Source of the DNA: Acholoe squamosa | Taxonomy: Eukaryota; Annelida; Polychaeta; Phyllodocida; Polynoidae | Direction of reading: 5' to 3' | Assembly (NCBI GenBank): GCA_949317995.1 | Contig: OX439039.1 | Location: 75,340,002 to 75,404,001 of the forward strand | Length of the DNA: 64,000 nt | Part shown: positions 13,301 to 24,539 of the stretch, piece by piece | How the letters are laid out: every line of letters begins with the position of its first letter | Numbering within the stretch: position 1 is the stretch's first letter | Notes under the pieces: model-generated | Told to the model about the DNA's origin: nothing | What the model saw: the letters and a program-made list of their open reading frames with translations, nothing else | The model's database searches: none | Program-made: the position numbers and the translations under genes

Positions 13301-16300
13301 ATATAGAAGGATTCTATGCCCTTAGATGCACCACTTGCACACAAAGACTTAGAGACAGTGTCTCAATAGTTGCTAGGACAGCCTTCTGACACTATTCAAA
13401 AACCACGACAACTAATCATGTACAATTATGGTAATGGCTGTTAGTTTCAGTTTATGTCATAGCAATTAAAACAGCAACACTTGGTAACTGCGATCAATAT
13501 AACAAATTGGTGTCCTGGCTTCTATATGTTGTATACACTGCCTCTAAAACTATGGTCCATGGCTCTCCTCGCTTCCTACAACAAAGCTCTAATTTCCCAT
13601 ACTACTACCCCCTACCACAGCAGGCTGCGCCCTGATAAGGACCTATGAGTCTGTTATCATTGGCTTCGTAGGGGGTATTGTGGCCGTTATCGGGGTGCCA
13701 CTTTTCGACAAGGTGCACATAGACGACCCTGTGGGGGCCATCGCTGTGCACGGTCTATGCGGCATCTGGGTGAGTGCTGTCTAGAAAAACACAAAGGTGC
13801 ACCCAAATGGGTCGCCACTGAGGGTTGTCACATTTGGCTTCGGCTGTGCCTCGTGTGATAACCCTAAATGGTGACCCATTCAGGTGCTCCTTTGTATCTA
13901 TTTCAAGTTATATTAGTCAGACATTTCAGAAATTCATTCATTTGGCATTAGTATTCATTTTATCATTAGTTATGTCACCATTAGGGATGATAGATAGGTA
14001 CCTGGCAGTGTAATACAGGGCTGGAACGTGTTGCTCCTATGGTAAAAAGAGCTGTCAGTAGGTACCCTCTTTTCAAAAGAAGTCACGCTCTGCTTCACCA
14101 TTCAACTTGCACTCACCACATTAGTCTGAAAAGTCACCTGCCTTGTTTAAAACAGAGAGAGCTGCACTATCAGGTACCTACTCATGTCACACATTCTATA
14201 GTATATTATACTGACCGACTTTTCCCAACTAGGTACCTACTCAAATCCCCTTTTTTAGCACCGTACTTGAATGACCACTTGTGAGCAACAAAAGGGACAA
14301 GTTATAGCTACATGAAAAGAAAGGACTGGAAATGAGGGAATTTTTAGCCAGCTCTTCCTTTTACTATAGGAGCAACACCCTCCAGGATACCTTCATATTT
14401 ATAACTCTGTGGCAAAACTGTTTAAGACCCCAACCCCTCCGCCTTAAAAAGGAGTGAAATCTTCACCCCCTTCCCACAGCAAAAGTCAAAATTCTGTTTA
14501 CTCCCTGCCAAGAGAGGGTCACCACACCCTCCACCTCGATAATGATATGACCATTCCCTGAATGGCGTCTATATAGCCCATTACCTGTACCTCTTTTGTC
14601 GATTCTCATTCTTCGTGATTGCTACTTACCTTGACTTGATCTGGGTAGATTGGTTTGAGCGCCTGAAGCCCCATATTGCGGGACACTTGTATGCCTGCTG
14701 TCTGGGTCCGTATCAATTAGTATAGATATACATAGGCGTAGCAGGGCATTTCTCGATAATACCTATTAAATTTATTGAGAACTGCCAATCGGGTTTTGTA
14801 GGAAAGCATTGGAATAGACTTTTCTGTACATGTCGACTCTGCCATTCTGCTGAATAACCCCAGGGATTGATCATTACAAGACAGTTTTAGAATTGCTTAC
14901 TTCAGTTAAAATTCTAGAATTAAATGTCAGTAAAAGTTAATCATACTGGATCATTGATTATTCAAATGTTAGATATAGGCTACCCTGTATAGACAAACAT
15001 CCAAATGCACTGTTACTATAATACATGTAGCTAGCGGTCGCTCATTTAGAGAAGTTTAGTCACAAATGGCCAAAATGAAGTACTTGGTCCAGGAGCATTC
15101 TTATTCATTTGTGGGACTGTTATTGCTAGCAGATGACATTTGATATATATGATCACATTGAAAAATAGGTGTCAAATTTTAGGCATTTTGTGCATCAGGG
15201 GATCACAGAATCATGCTCTAGATTTGTAGTGCTTGATGAAATTTTGGATCTCATCAAGGCTAAATTGTTTTGGAAAGATTTGTTCTAATATCCATGCATA
15301 CAATGTAGGGGCTAAAAAAGTGTGTTGGTCAGTACTTAGAAATAATGATTATACCAATATTTCTTACAAATTTAAAGAAAAAAAGAACTTTTATCTTTAT
15401 CCATGTAAATCATCAGTGACCAAGACCAAAGTGAATTTCAATGGTTTCATTTAAGTTACATTTTTGCCTTTTTTTGTTTCAGGAAATTAACTATTTCCAT
15501 CTATTGCAGGGTATGATTGCAGTGGGACTTTTCGTGGACATAGATCTGGTAGAGAACTTTACCAGAGGTAACAGAGGGTTATTCCATGGAGGAGGGCTCT
15601 ACATGTTAGGGGTACAGGCCTTGGCGTGTGTATGCATCATAGTGTGGAGCGGCACCATCACCTTCATTCTACTATTTGTGAGTATATTTAAAATGGTATA
15701 TAAGGCCAGTCCAAAAAAGTTATCACCATGCGATATAAAAAATTGACGAGGGAGGATTAAGATCAAAACCTATGTGCCGCGGTTGTCTGTGGGTAAAAAT
15801 AAGTGCATGTTAAAAGTAAAGTTATCATTAACATTTAAAAAGAGTGGAAATGGCTATCATATAGCTGCATTACTGGGGCCCTAAGCTTTACTTTGATACC
15901 AGACTTGACTACATTTGTCCATCTTTCAGTGTATTTTTGTCAGAAAGTTCTAACCAAAATGACGATTTTTCTGACGGGGGTGGTGATGAGAACCGAGGTT
16001 CTTTGGAGTGGCCTTATGTAGTTGATATAGGAGTCTGGGGGGGGGGGGGGTCATGGGCCTAAATAAACATCTGGACGTATGCACATCCTCTTGTTACTCA
16101 GAAATACCGCTCCTTTAGCCTAATTCTGGAATGCTACTTATTGCAATAAAACCTTGAACACAACACTGTTTCACATGATAAAACTTTTGATTCTTTCTTT
16201 GAATTATTTATTTGTTATAATCAAAAATGATCTATTTATACTGTTCAGAGTTAGCGGCCTTTGATGAGTTGTTTCATCTTATGATACCACTCGGGGATAC

Positions 16301-18052
16301 CACTCTCCACATCATATAATGTATATATTGCTAGCTCCAAACTAATAGTAGATAATGCCATTTTGACGGTCTATACAGTTGCAATTACAGTAAAATTCCG
16401 TTAAAACAAACTACTTGGGACAAGCAAAAAAATTCGTTATAAATGAATTTCGTTCTATCCAAACATCACATTAGAAGTCTTGAAAACCTACCAAATATCC
16501 CCTTTAAGGCTCTGTTCCATGTCTATATAGAAGCATCTTACAATTAGCTGCTTAGAGAAGTTTATTGAATTATTCACAAATCTCAAAAAAATAATATATA
16601 GAATGAAGAATCTATGCTACCCTACAGTTCCGACACAGGATGTGCAAATGTGAATGAAGGGCAACATCTCCCCCTAGCCCCTAGGCCCCTACCAGCATCG
16701 TCTGCACCCCAAACTCCCCCCCCCCCCCCCCCATCAAGTAGGAAGAATCTGTGGGGGATTAAAGGCAACATCTCCCCATACCCCCCTCCACCTATATCAG
16801 CATCAAAGGCCCCTCTCTGCATCCTCAGACACCTCCCCTCAGACACCTTTGTTGTAAACGAATTTAGGTCATGTGAAATTCGTTATAAAGGGACTTTTTT
16901 ACTATAGAAATGTAAGGGGCTGAATTGGGAAAGAGACATTTGTTTGTTATAAACGAAAATTCGTTGTAACAGAATTCTTTGAAACGGAATTTCACTGTAT
17001 CTGAAAACATGATACTGTGCTTCTTGGAAGAAGTATACACACCCGTGCCTTACATTGCCCTAAATCGAGAATATAAAGCTCGCTTCTGACTTTGACCCAG
17101 CATCATTCAGACGTCGAGGTGTATCAAAGAGTACACATTATTTATTTGCTTTTGTTCACCAATGTTTTCTTTTCATTCAGTGCATTAACAAGTTGATTCC
17201 AATCCGTATGTCGGAGTACGAGGAGACGATGGGCGCCGACTTCTGTGAACACGACATCGTCGACAGCTACCTGGCCGAGGACGGCGTAAGTAACACCGGG
17301 AGTACTCGACGACGTAGCAGCTTCGGCATCATACGTTATGACGGAACGCCGAACGGCTCCCTGCGCAGGCGTAACAGGGTCTCGGAAAATGGCTTCGCTG
17401 GTAGCCAGACTGAGGGAGAGAGCAATGGGGCTGTGGCACCTACCCAGATCGTTATCTCTACAATAGATGGCCATAGTCAGTGTCCACCAGAGGATAACAA
17501 GAAAGGTTTGTTATGTTTTGTATTGCCTTCTGATATTTTAAAAAAAAGTACTGTAAAAATGTCGTGAAAATAATGGCAAAATACTTGTCCCAAAGTTGCC
17601 AGAGATCCGTCTTTATTTTCATAGAAATTCCACTTACCACCGTACTACCATTTGGAGCTTCAAATGTAGAAACGACAATGCTCGACTGCTCTATGATCAC
17701 CATGGATCAGTTTTATGAGAATCCCTTTTACATTCAAGAGTAGTTGTTAGAGTAAAACACTTTATCCACCGCTATCAATCAATAGGCGTGAGTATAGGCG
17801 ATGGATCTTACTGTTCATTTTTTATTATAAGGTGCAAGAATAGATCACACAAAACTGAAAGTTTATTTCAGTTTCACTACATATACAATATTAACATCTC
17901 TTAACCAGTTACCAATAAATTGTCACTTTTCTTCCCCAGCAGAAAAGCAAAAGAACAAGAAACAGGGTAAGCGTGGTGCGCTGGGCTTTGCCCGGAAGTC
18001 ACATGGGTCAATGAACGTGACGTCATCACCGGCGCCTCCCAGGAGGACGTAG
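3759..18052 (+). CDS. AMT-family ammonium transporter, gene 1 (5' partial, with alternative exons)
   Basis: Membrane channel/transporter for ammonium of the Amt/MEP family (AMT branch, as in plants and invertebrates). Exons: 3759-4311, 6413-6484, 6853-6912, 7273-7349, then 12142-12290 or 13621-13769, then 15510-15677, 17181-17505, 17940-18052. With one preceding base from a missing first exon the joined length is 1518 nt, exactly 506 codons including stop. Visible family signatures: GAMAERTKL, the first pore histidine in AVHLVGGTSGLVATLM, the WWGWLGFNCGS turn, the second pore histidine in DDPVxAIxVHG, and the cytoplasmic IRMSEYEETMGADFCEH start of the C-terminal tail. The first exon (N-terminus and first helix in gene 2) was not found between 1 and 3758, so it is either upstream of the window or too diverged to spot. 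Tandem paralog of the gene at 26208-34408. A possible poly(A) signal AATAAA lies at 18123. Confidence 0.93.
4438..4876. repeat. Long palindrome of two foldback-element arms
   Basis: In AMT gene 1 intron 2. The left arm (4438-4645) is nearly the exact inverse of the right arm (4692-4876): compare AGCTCTTTTTACCATAGGAG with CTCCTATTGTAAAAAGAGCT. A third copy lies at 14028-14385. No coding capacity. Confidence 0.75.
4883..4962. repeat. 80-bp hairpin
   Basis: GGATATTGCAGCCC...ACATGCTG pairs with CAGCATGT...GGGCTGCAATATCC. Part of the nested insert. Confidence 0.7.
4924..5275. repeat. 177-bp tandem duplication
   Basis: Two near-identical copies (4924-5100, 5101-5275) beginning TATATCCAGCATGTTAGGCC. 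177 is divisible by three, so an open frame runs through both copies; I treat that frame (4729-5358) as a by-product and not a gene. Confidence 0.85.
5765..5850 (+). repeat. tRNA-like SINE head
   Basis: TGGCGCTATGGCTAAGG resembles a polymerase III A box, and GGTTCAATTCT about 45 bases on resembles a B box. It probably begins a tRNA-derived SINE. No full cloverleaf was established. Confidence 0.45.
6413..6484 (+). CDS. AMT gene 1, exon 3
   Basis: Follows acceptor TTTCCAG and precedes donor GTAAGT. Encodes WWGWLGFNCGSTFGISGGKW, the conserved aromatic/asparagine turn of Amt proteins. 72 nt, the same as the gene 2 counterpart; leaves in phase 2. Confidence 0.95.
6853..6912 (+). CDS. AMT gene 1, exon 4
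   Basis: 60-nt exon after CTTTTCAG and before GTAAGT. Encodes SAVTTINASMGGGFIGITY, matching ASVTTVMSAMGGGLVGITY in gene 2. Phases 2 in, 2 out. Confidence 0.94.
7273..7349 (+). CDS. AMT gene 1, exon 5
   Basis: 77-nt exon after GTTGCAG and before GTAGGG. Encodes YVFRNRKYNVTDLVNSVLGG and LVSVT; gene 2 has YVMKKRKFDVQTIINSVLG at the same place. It ends in phase 1, which fits either of the two downstream alternative exons. Confidence 0.94.
7699..7855. mobile_element. Small TIR element in AMT gene 1 intron 5
   Basis: TAGGGTAGGTTCACC at the left and GGCAAATCTACCCTA at the right are inverted repeats extending to AAGTCGG/CGACTTG. MITE-like, with possible TA target duplication. Confidence 0.6.
8357..11070. 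mobile_element. 2.7-kb element bounded by 115-bp inverted repeats
   Basis: TACCCAGCCAGCACATCCAC at 8357 is answered by GAACGTGTTGGCTGGGTA at 11070, and the arms match over about 115 bases (shared AGCCCAGATGTGGGTTCAAG and its complement). The interior has repeated GAGAGCTGTTTCACAAGGAG (8767, 10167) and no convincing gene. The 186-codon frame at 8091-8651 crosses the left arm and looks like chance. Confidence 0.65.
11126..11352. mobile_element. MITE of the GCGTATAGGACGC family, member 1
   Basis: TIRs TACCATAAATCCTCGCGTAT and the inverse ending GCGAGGATGTACGGTA; the interior repeats TATAGGACGCACC several times. Likely TA target duplication. Confidence 0.75.
12142..12290 (+). CDS. AMT gene 1, exon 6a (alternative version A)
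   Basis: 149-nt exon, acceptor GCCCACAG, donor GTGAGT, phase 1 in and phase 0 out. Encodes one long membrane segment, a short loop and the RIDDPVSAICVHGFSGLW pore segment carrying the second conserved histidine. 28 of 50 residues match exon 6b. Since 149 is not a multiple of three, including both or neither copy shifts the frame, so only one can be used per functional mRNA. Confidence 0.92.
12333..12598. repeat. Imperfect 100-bp hairpin after exon 6a
   Basis: Left arm 12333-12431 (CATTTCTCAGG...GAGCTAAGG...ATTTGAAGG) pairs with right arm 12501-12598 (CCTTCAAAT...CCTTAGCTCT...TGAGAAATGG) at roughly 70 per cent. It begins 43 bases after the exon 6a donor. Could be an old foldback element or a splicing-relevant RNA structure. 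Confidence 0.6.
13621..13769 (+). CDS. AMT gene 1, exon 6b (alternative version B)
   Basis: 149-nt second version of exon 6, acceptor CTACCACAG, donor GTGAGT, phase 1 in and 0 out, fully open. Encodes GCALIRTYESVIIGFVGG to HIDDPVGAIAVHGLCGIW. The acceptor is a tandem CAGCAG, so a variant three bases shorter is possible (start 13624). Reads in frame from exon 5 and into exon 7 exactly as exon 6a does. Confidence 0.92.
13791..13895. repeat. 43-bp hairpin 21 bases after exon 6b donor
   Basis: ACAAAGGTGCACC...GGGTTGTCACA (13791-13833) pairs with TGTGATAACCC...GGTGCTCCTTTGT (13853-13895) with a 19-base loop and few mismatches, several tolerable as G-U. Could sequester or expose the 5' splice site. 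Confidence 0.75.
14028..14385. mobile_element. Foldback-family element, uninterrupted copy
   Basis: CGTGTTGCTCCTATGGTAAA at the left, TACTATAGGAGCAACACCCTCC-type end at the right. Shows the structure of the 4690-6215 element before its insertion. Confidence 0.7.
15510..15677 (+). CDS. AMT gene 1, exon 7
   Basis: 168-nt exon, acceptor CTATTGCAG, donor GTGAGT, phase 0 both sides. Encodes GMIAVGLFVDIDLVENFTRG, a glycine-rich GLFHGGGLYMLG stretch and the last membrane helix. Its first 33 nt correspond to the end of exon 6 in gene 2, so the intron position differs between the paralogs. Confidence 0.94.
16386..16999. mobile_element. Pogo/Tigger-like MITE, member 1
   Basis: TIRs TACAGTAAAATTCCGTT and AACGGAATTTCACTGTA flanked by TA; inner TTCGTTATAAATGAA/TTCGTTGTAAC motifs. 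TIR sequence and TA duplication are typical of non-autonomous pogo-type elements. Contains poly-C around 16716-16732 and a chance 97-codon frame. Confidence 0.7.
17181..17505 (+). CDS. AMT gene 1, exon 8 (cytoplasmic tail)
   Basis: Starts after TTTCATTCAG. Encodes LIPIRMSEYEETMGADFCEH, the conserved start of the Amt C-terminal regulatory tail, then a diverged hydrophilic tail with an arginine/serine patch (STRRRSSFG). Donor AAAG/GTTTGT joins in frame to 17940; if unspliced the frame stops at 17565-17567 instead. Confidence 0.88.
17940..18052 (+). CDS. AMT gene 1, exon 9 (last coding part)
   Basis: After a pyrimidine-rich tract ending CCCCAG, the frame from exon 8 stays open for 37 codons, rich in lysine and arginine (KQKNKKQGKRG, PAPPRRT), to TAG at 18050. 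The acceptor is again a tandem CAGCAG (one residue difference). No family homology is expected in this tail, so the exon rests on splice sites and phase. Confidence 0.7.
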
Positions 18053-21000
18053 CGGAACCGGAAGTAAAAATTACAGCGGAAGTAGCCAAATATCCAGCTT
18101 ACAACAAACCATTTTTTTGATAAATAAATCCGAGTAAACCATTTTGATATCAGCTAATTATGTAGGCTTCTCTTTTACTGAGCTATTGTGTTATCATGGC
18201 CTACAGCATAGAAGATGGAATAGATGACCCTAATTATCATCTATCGTAATGCTAATACCCTGAAGTCAATGATATAACTCACTCCATATATCATAGCCAG
18301 AGCCTCCAATCCACAGGGATTATTCCTTTCAATTCGGATTTATATACTTCAAGCCTCTAATTCTTTGTAGGCAATTTAGAAAACTTTACATATACAAGTA
18401 TTGTATATCATAATCACAATCTTGCACCATGTGACGCAATGTGTTGGCCAAAAACACAAGATACGCAAAGAAAAATGATGTCATAATGTGAGCACTGTCG
18501 AAGAGAAATATAACTTAAACATTACTGTATTTATGACTGACAAATGAGGTGTCTGTGAAATGGCCGATACTGAAATAGATTATCAGTAATCTCAGGCCCT
18601 GTTGAAGGGTTGTAGATAGCTATAATTTCACCATTACTGTTGATGTAGAGGTTTCACAATCAATACCGATGTATCTATCAAGGACCTGGAGGGTGTTACA
18701 TAATAATATAAAAGAGCGATTTGTGAAATGCCCCCCTGTCACATATTGCTCCTGTATGTATATCCTATAACTGACCACAAGTAATGCTATAATTAGGTTT
18801 ATGCACACTTATGGTGTAATTATTATGTTTTGCATGCTACTCTCAAAATGGTTTGGTGTATGGGTAAAATAATCTATAGGAAACCATCTGCTATATTTCC
18901 ATTTTTACAAGTAGTCCTTTTGCAATCTCAATTCGTATATTTATATGTTAGGTACACACGTTTAGCTCTTGTTCATGGCCTACTATGGTTTATTGTATGT
19001 GTTATAATTTGATCAGTACGATGTTAAATCTTGAGTCATGATCAAATATCATAATATTATAGTCTATAAGCTAGAAGTATTTTAGGAACTATTGTAAGGG
19101 AGCTATATTACAACAATCACTGATCTAGCTCTAGCTGTATGAATTTAAAGGGAAGAGGTCACATTTTCACCTAATGCCTCCACGAAATCCACATACCCTT
19201 TGAATTTAGATCAGGATAAAGGTTATACTGGCCCCTATTCCTTATAATGTACCTTTGTCACATGCTTTGTACCATAACAATATCTTTCTATACTCAATAT
19301 ACCAAATTCAAAATCAGATAAGCTATCTAAAGATTACGGTTTATCATCGTGGTACACGCTATCCGAGTGCGAGGTGTGAGGATCCTTTTGTGAAAAAATA
19401 GAATGTTTTTTGTCAAATTTTCATAAATAATCTTCCAGAACTAGCACAGATCAAATACATAATCATCATATCATATTGTTATCAACATACTCTGTAAATG
19501 TAAATAATCACGATGATAATGACACATTGAGGAGAATGTACTAATCTGGAAGTCTATTAACCCTAACCTACAAAGATGAATTATTTTGCCATGTTCATTC
19601 GAAGTTATTGAAATGAGGTTTCTAAAGATGCTGAGGCCAAAGAAAATCTCACCTACCGACCCTAGGTCTTGGAGGCATGCAACTGGAAACACATGATTTT
19701 TTTTGTGCCTCATGGGTAGAATCCCTCTGAGTGAAACTGTAAGTTTAGGTTGCCAGGTTACACACCTCGTGAATATAATGTAAATACACATGTACTTAAC
19801 GCAGCGGTGAAATATATAATACAAAAAATATACAGGGTAAGAGTTATGGTCTGTGAAGGTTGAATAGCCTATAACTCCGATCTCTCTACTCCGGGCCCCT
19901 ACACAGAAAATAATCCAAGTTAGTAAATAATAATCTAACATAGACAAAATCACCCATTAAGCAAAATACTCAACATGTAAGTAACATTTTACTAATGTGT
20001 TAGTAGTATTAACTAACCTATTAAGGCAAGCTGACTTGACTTAGCCATGTCTAAGGGGTAGTAGTTTTGTCTAAGGGGTAGCAGTTTTGTCTAAGGGTAG
20101 TAGATTTTTCACGTCAGGTGGCAGTGTGGTTTGCATGAGGATTTTTATGGTAATTGCATATCATGGAAAAGCCTATGAATGTCAGAATAATGGTGCTTTC
20201 AATGACTATCGACATAATAAAGCCTCTACAATTCAACCTGGCATGTGATTTAACAGAATACACTTAATAAATATATATTTGTTATTGAAGGAGCAATGAA
20301 GAAGAATGGAAACACCTTTTCTGTGGAAATTTAATTTACTCATATATCTACATCTTTGACATTATGATAAACCCAGAGCAACTAAGTTCACGGGTTGCAA
20401 AGAAAATGATGTGAGGTATTGAACTTGCTTCTCAAATGGAGAGGCTTTGTTCTGGATGTCTTAACCTATGTGGAGTTTACACTTACCATTTCAGAATAAA
20501 AAAATTGCTATGTTGCTTGAAAGTCTATGTAGTTAGTGGAAAGGTCTAAGGCAAGTTAGGAGAAATCAGGCAAGTCGGGCATTTCTCCTAAGGGTTAGGC
20601 GTAAAACTCCCAAGAAAACTTCGGTGGTTTGGGGACATGCAAACTCCCAACTTGGGTTAGCAAGTCCAAAAATGTTAAGCGAAAGGCCTAAGATATTCAG
20701 AATATTTTTGTGTGTGTATATAACTGCCAAAGGGTGATCACATCAGCGAGAGGGCCATTTTGGATAGAATTAATTTCTATTCACCATAGTATGTTAGCTT
20801 CTTTCCAAGGGTGATTATAGAGGTGCCCCCATTAGATATGTGATCTTATGTAGAGAGTTAGCTTTAGCAATCTGGAACCAACTCGCAACTTCTGGTAGCG
20901 ACCGATGACTCACTGTCATGACTCTTGGACAGTAGAAAATGTTTCCAGAATCACCAGAAAAGTGACCTAAATTACATATCTTTCTGTCAATATTGAAGAT

Positions 21001-23097
21001 AAAGTTAAACGGCCAACAACAACTCTTTTTACCTTCAATGACTGAGAGGATCGTCTGTTAACCTGATGAACCTCATGAATAAAGGGAAACTTTTAAAAAT
21101 CAGTTCACTTTGTCTTCTGTTCTCTTTTTAAAACTGTTTTATGGATTATGAGATATGACTGTGTGCCAACAATAAAGGAATGCTAGAAATATTAAAAAAT
21201 GATATAGTTCACACATGGGATTGACACACTAAAGGCACGTATCATATCTCGAATTACGAATGTCCTTTCTAGGGTATTTTTTAGGATTAGACTGATGGCT
21301 TGGATTCTTTAATTATTCCGCTAGGTAGGTGGAAATTCATGTTGATACATTAAGAAACAGAGCTGATCTACTGACGATACAAAATGGTCTAGGAACAGGC
21401 AATCTGATCGTCTGTTCGGGATAGGCATTGATTGATGAATAACTTCTCGGTCTAGCTCAAAATGAAGCCCCCCCCCCCCATTTCAGAAGAGGGGGGGGGG
21501 TATGTCTGCCCCCCCCCCAAGATTTGCCAACGCCTTTTGTTGCAATGCACATGGTTTTCATTTTCAAACTTTACCACTCTCATTTGTCTGATATGTTAGT
21601 GAGATAGAGCAAGGATGGGGCATGTCCTTTCATGCAGAACTAATTATAACAAAATATTACTTTTCTAATTTTAAACAAAATTCTAAGGGGGGTATGAATG
21701 GTAGTCATCATGTTCATGCCAATGCCTCGACGTGTAACTTGGGTACGGCTTCCTTCGCCTCTGTCACATAATTACAGCCAACCCTTGCTTCCTCAGATAT
21801 GGAGTCCGAGAGTGCAAGGAAAAAGATGTATGAAGAAGGAAATTATCTGTGGATTTCAGTCCAAATATGATAGAAAACCTAGAGACCGTTGCAACTCCTC
21901 TGTTTGTGGTATTGAGTGATCTAAGTGATCAAGGAGTCTAGGAAGTGAAGATTGACTTTATTGCATTAACCCTTTCAGAACAGCATGATGCATCAGCTTC
22001 TGTGATCTTTAAAACACCAATTCATTGGCCACAACTAAATGTATGTGTCAACGTTGAAGAATATCACTATTTTAGAATTGTGAGCTATTTACCAGAGCTG
22101 CGTTTATCTTACAGTTATGCCGACAAATGAGCGTTTCCTTTAACCCCCTATGATAAAGATAGTGGGTTAGGAAACCCTACTTTATTACTAGATCAATCTA
22201 CCACATAGCAGACATGACTATTGAGTAAAGGAGGTAATAACAAAGTATCAGTGACCTGATTAATTATCTCCAAAAACGCAATATCTATCAAACACATTTG
22301 AGACAAGGAAATTTCTCGAATCTATGTCTCTTGGTCCTTAATCCCTTTAAATAATTTAAATCAAAGTACTCTAAAACGCACAGTGAAACAGGGGCGTGGG
22401 AAGCAGTTTCAGAGTGGGTGGGACCAGAGGGGTTTTCTGCAATTTTTGACCTCTCTTTGCTTGACCTTTTAGTTTTGACCTTTTGAGGAGTTGGCCAAAA
22501 GTGCGGGGGGGGGGAGACATGTCCCCCCCTGCTTTCCACGCCCATGTAAAAGGACAAAAAACTTCATTTCCTCATTGCTCTTGAGGCATCAAAGTCAAGT
22601 CTTGTTTTAATATGGTGATGTTCTACACTTGGAGGGGTTTTCTATAGAGTCCTCGTAGTCCAAATTCTTTTTCTAAATCATTGCCCACGAGGCCTAGTTA
22701 ATGTCAGTGAGTACATATTCAGTGTTATCAGATCTCGGGAATCAATCAAAGGAAGGAAGAGATAAGACTGCAATGTGTACACTGAAGCTGTTGCAGATGA
22801 GGTTGAAAATGTTATTTCAACTTGAAATGGCGTTTTTATCCTAATAAAAACTGTAACAAAAATCACAGAGGAGCGTTCTATTACGTTCAAGCAGTTCCAG
22901 TCTCAGGGATATCGATAGTCTATTCATATTCACATGAGAATAATATCCAGTGGCTAAGGTTGAGCATAGCAAGTGACCCCAGATCTGCAATTACAAGAGC
23001 TCCCTTCATAGAAGGCCGTTACAGGAATTTAGATGACTGGTTCCAAGACTGCAATATAGGTGGTGGTAGTGTTAATTGATGTCGTTATCCAGGAAGC

Positions 23098-23350
23098 TGT
23101 TGCGAAAAGAATTGGGGCCGAATTCTCACTGTAGCTATTTGATCTTCCAATTCTCTGCTTTTCCCCACCCTGAGAATTGACTTCCTTAGAGAAATGGTTC
23201 ATACTTGATAATTACACCCTGACTCTGGACCACTCCTATACCACTCCTCTGACCAATTCCTTTTTCTCAACACACAATGTGAGTGAGTTCCGTTTTGGGA
23301 ATAGCAACTCAAACAGAACCAGTTCCAAGTATTTTCGCAACAACCTCCAA
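23098..23350. mobile_element. GAATTC-end MITE family, copy 3
   Basis: Begins TTGCGAAAAGAATTGGGGCC and ends with CAAGTATTTTCGCAACAACC; the interior (CACTCCTATACCACTCCTCT) closely matches copy 1 about 21 kb away. Confidence 0.65.
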
Positions 23351-23621
23351 TACAGGGATGTATGGTTTATGCCGGAGGTTCACACAGCACAAAGGGTGGA
23401 GCAGGTGTGTTCGGCTTTGACACTAAAATGCAATATAATGTTTGCGATAAGTCTAGACAGCTTATTGTTAGGGTGAGCCGAATATGTGTTTTTTTTTAAT
23501 ACGAAACAGATACTAAAAGTGCAAGTGCGCCTTTCAGGATCCTTCCAAGGTCAGGGTGACCTTATTTGTCGGTTCACCTTATGGGCAAGGTACTAGAGCA
23601 TTTCCAGCATGTGTGTCAACG

Positions 23622-23750
23622 TACCATAAATCCTTATGTAGGATGCACCGGGCTTAATCTTACATACATGTCAATTTAGTTTACTGTTCTATAGATAAAG
23701 ATCGTTGCTTATAAGATGCACCAATGACATTAATGTGAGGATTCGTTTAC
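23622..23750. mobile_element. Decayed MITE of the GCGTATAGGACGC family
   Basis: TACCATAAATCCTTATGTAG at the left, ATGTGAGGATTCGTTTA at the right, with TATAAGATGCACC inside; CpGs of the family consensus are mostly lost. Confidence 0.5.
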
Positions 23751-24539
23751 CCAAAACAAGAGGAAATAGCGAGTACCTTGAAAAGGTTTCGGTTTGTCTC
23801 AAAAAGGTAGTTGTTAAGGTCTCTCCGAATCGAAAACACCAGGATAACCCGACCTTGGTTGTTTCTTTGGGTACTTGGTAGCTTTTGTTGGGATAGGCCT
23901 GGCATACCTGATTGCTTTCTGAAAGTAACCATAAAAGAAAGCAAAATAAAGAAATGGAATTGCAGTTTTTATTAGCAGGTGCCAGCTACTGATGCCAGCT
24001 ATAGTCATTAAACAAAAGGAGGGGAAAGGGGTGCTCTATAGATGAGGGACGCTGCTTGTCTGTTTGTCCTTCCGGTCTAAAGCTTTTGGCTTCCGGTGTG
24101 GAGAGCAGATGTTCCACTAGGGCTTCCTTTCTTGACTATTGGCCATCGTTAAATAGGTTTGTGGTGGCTGTAATAGAGCGCTTGGCTGATATCAACAACT
24201 GTAAGGCTTATGAATAGATATGCCTAGTGGTATAAGGGTTATATTGAAATCCACAACGCAAACATATAGATGGAGGGTGATTTAGTCAGGATCTTAGTTT
24301 GGAATATGCTGTTTGTATTCTGTTTCGCTTCTTTGTTATATCAGAGCATCATAAATGCTATCAAAAGCTTACTTCATCCTCAAGTTATCAAATATGTAAT
24401 GGTTTTCTTCACCAGTCTACTGATATCCATGTGTATCTTGTATTTATTACAAAACTACTCACAGCAAAATCTGAACATATCCCATTAGAACCAGTGTCAC
24501 ACCACGAATTTCATGCATTATGCATAATATATACTTTCT

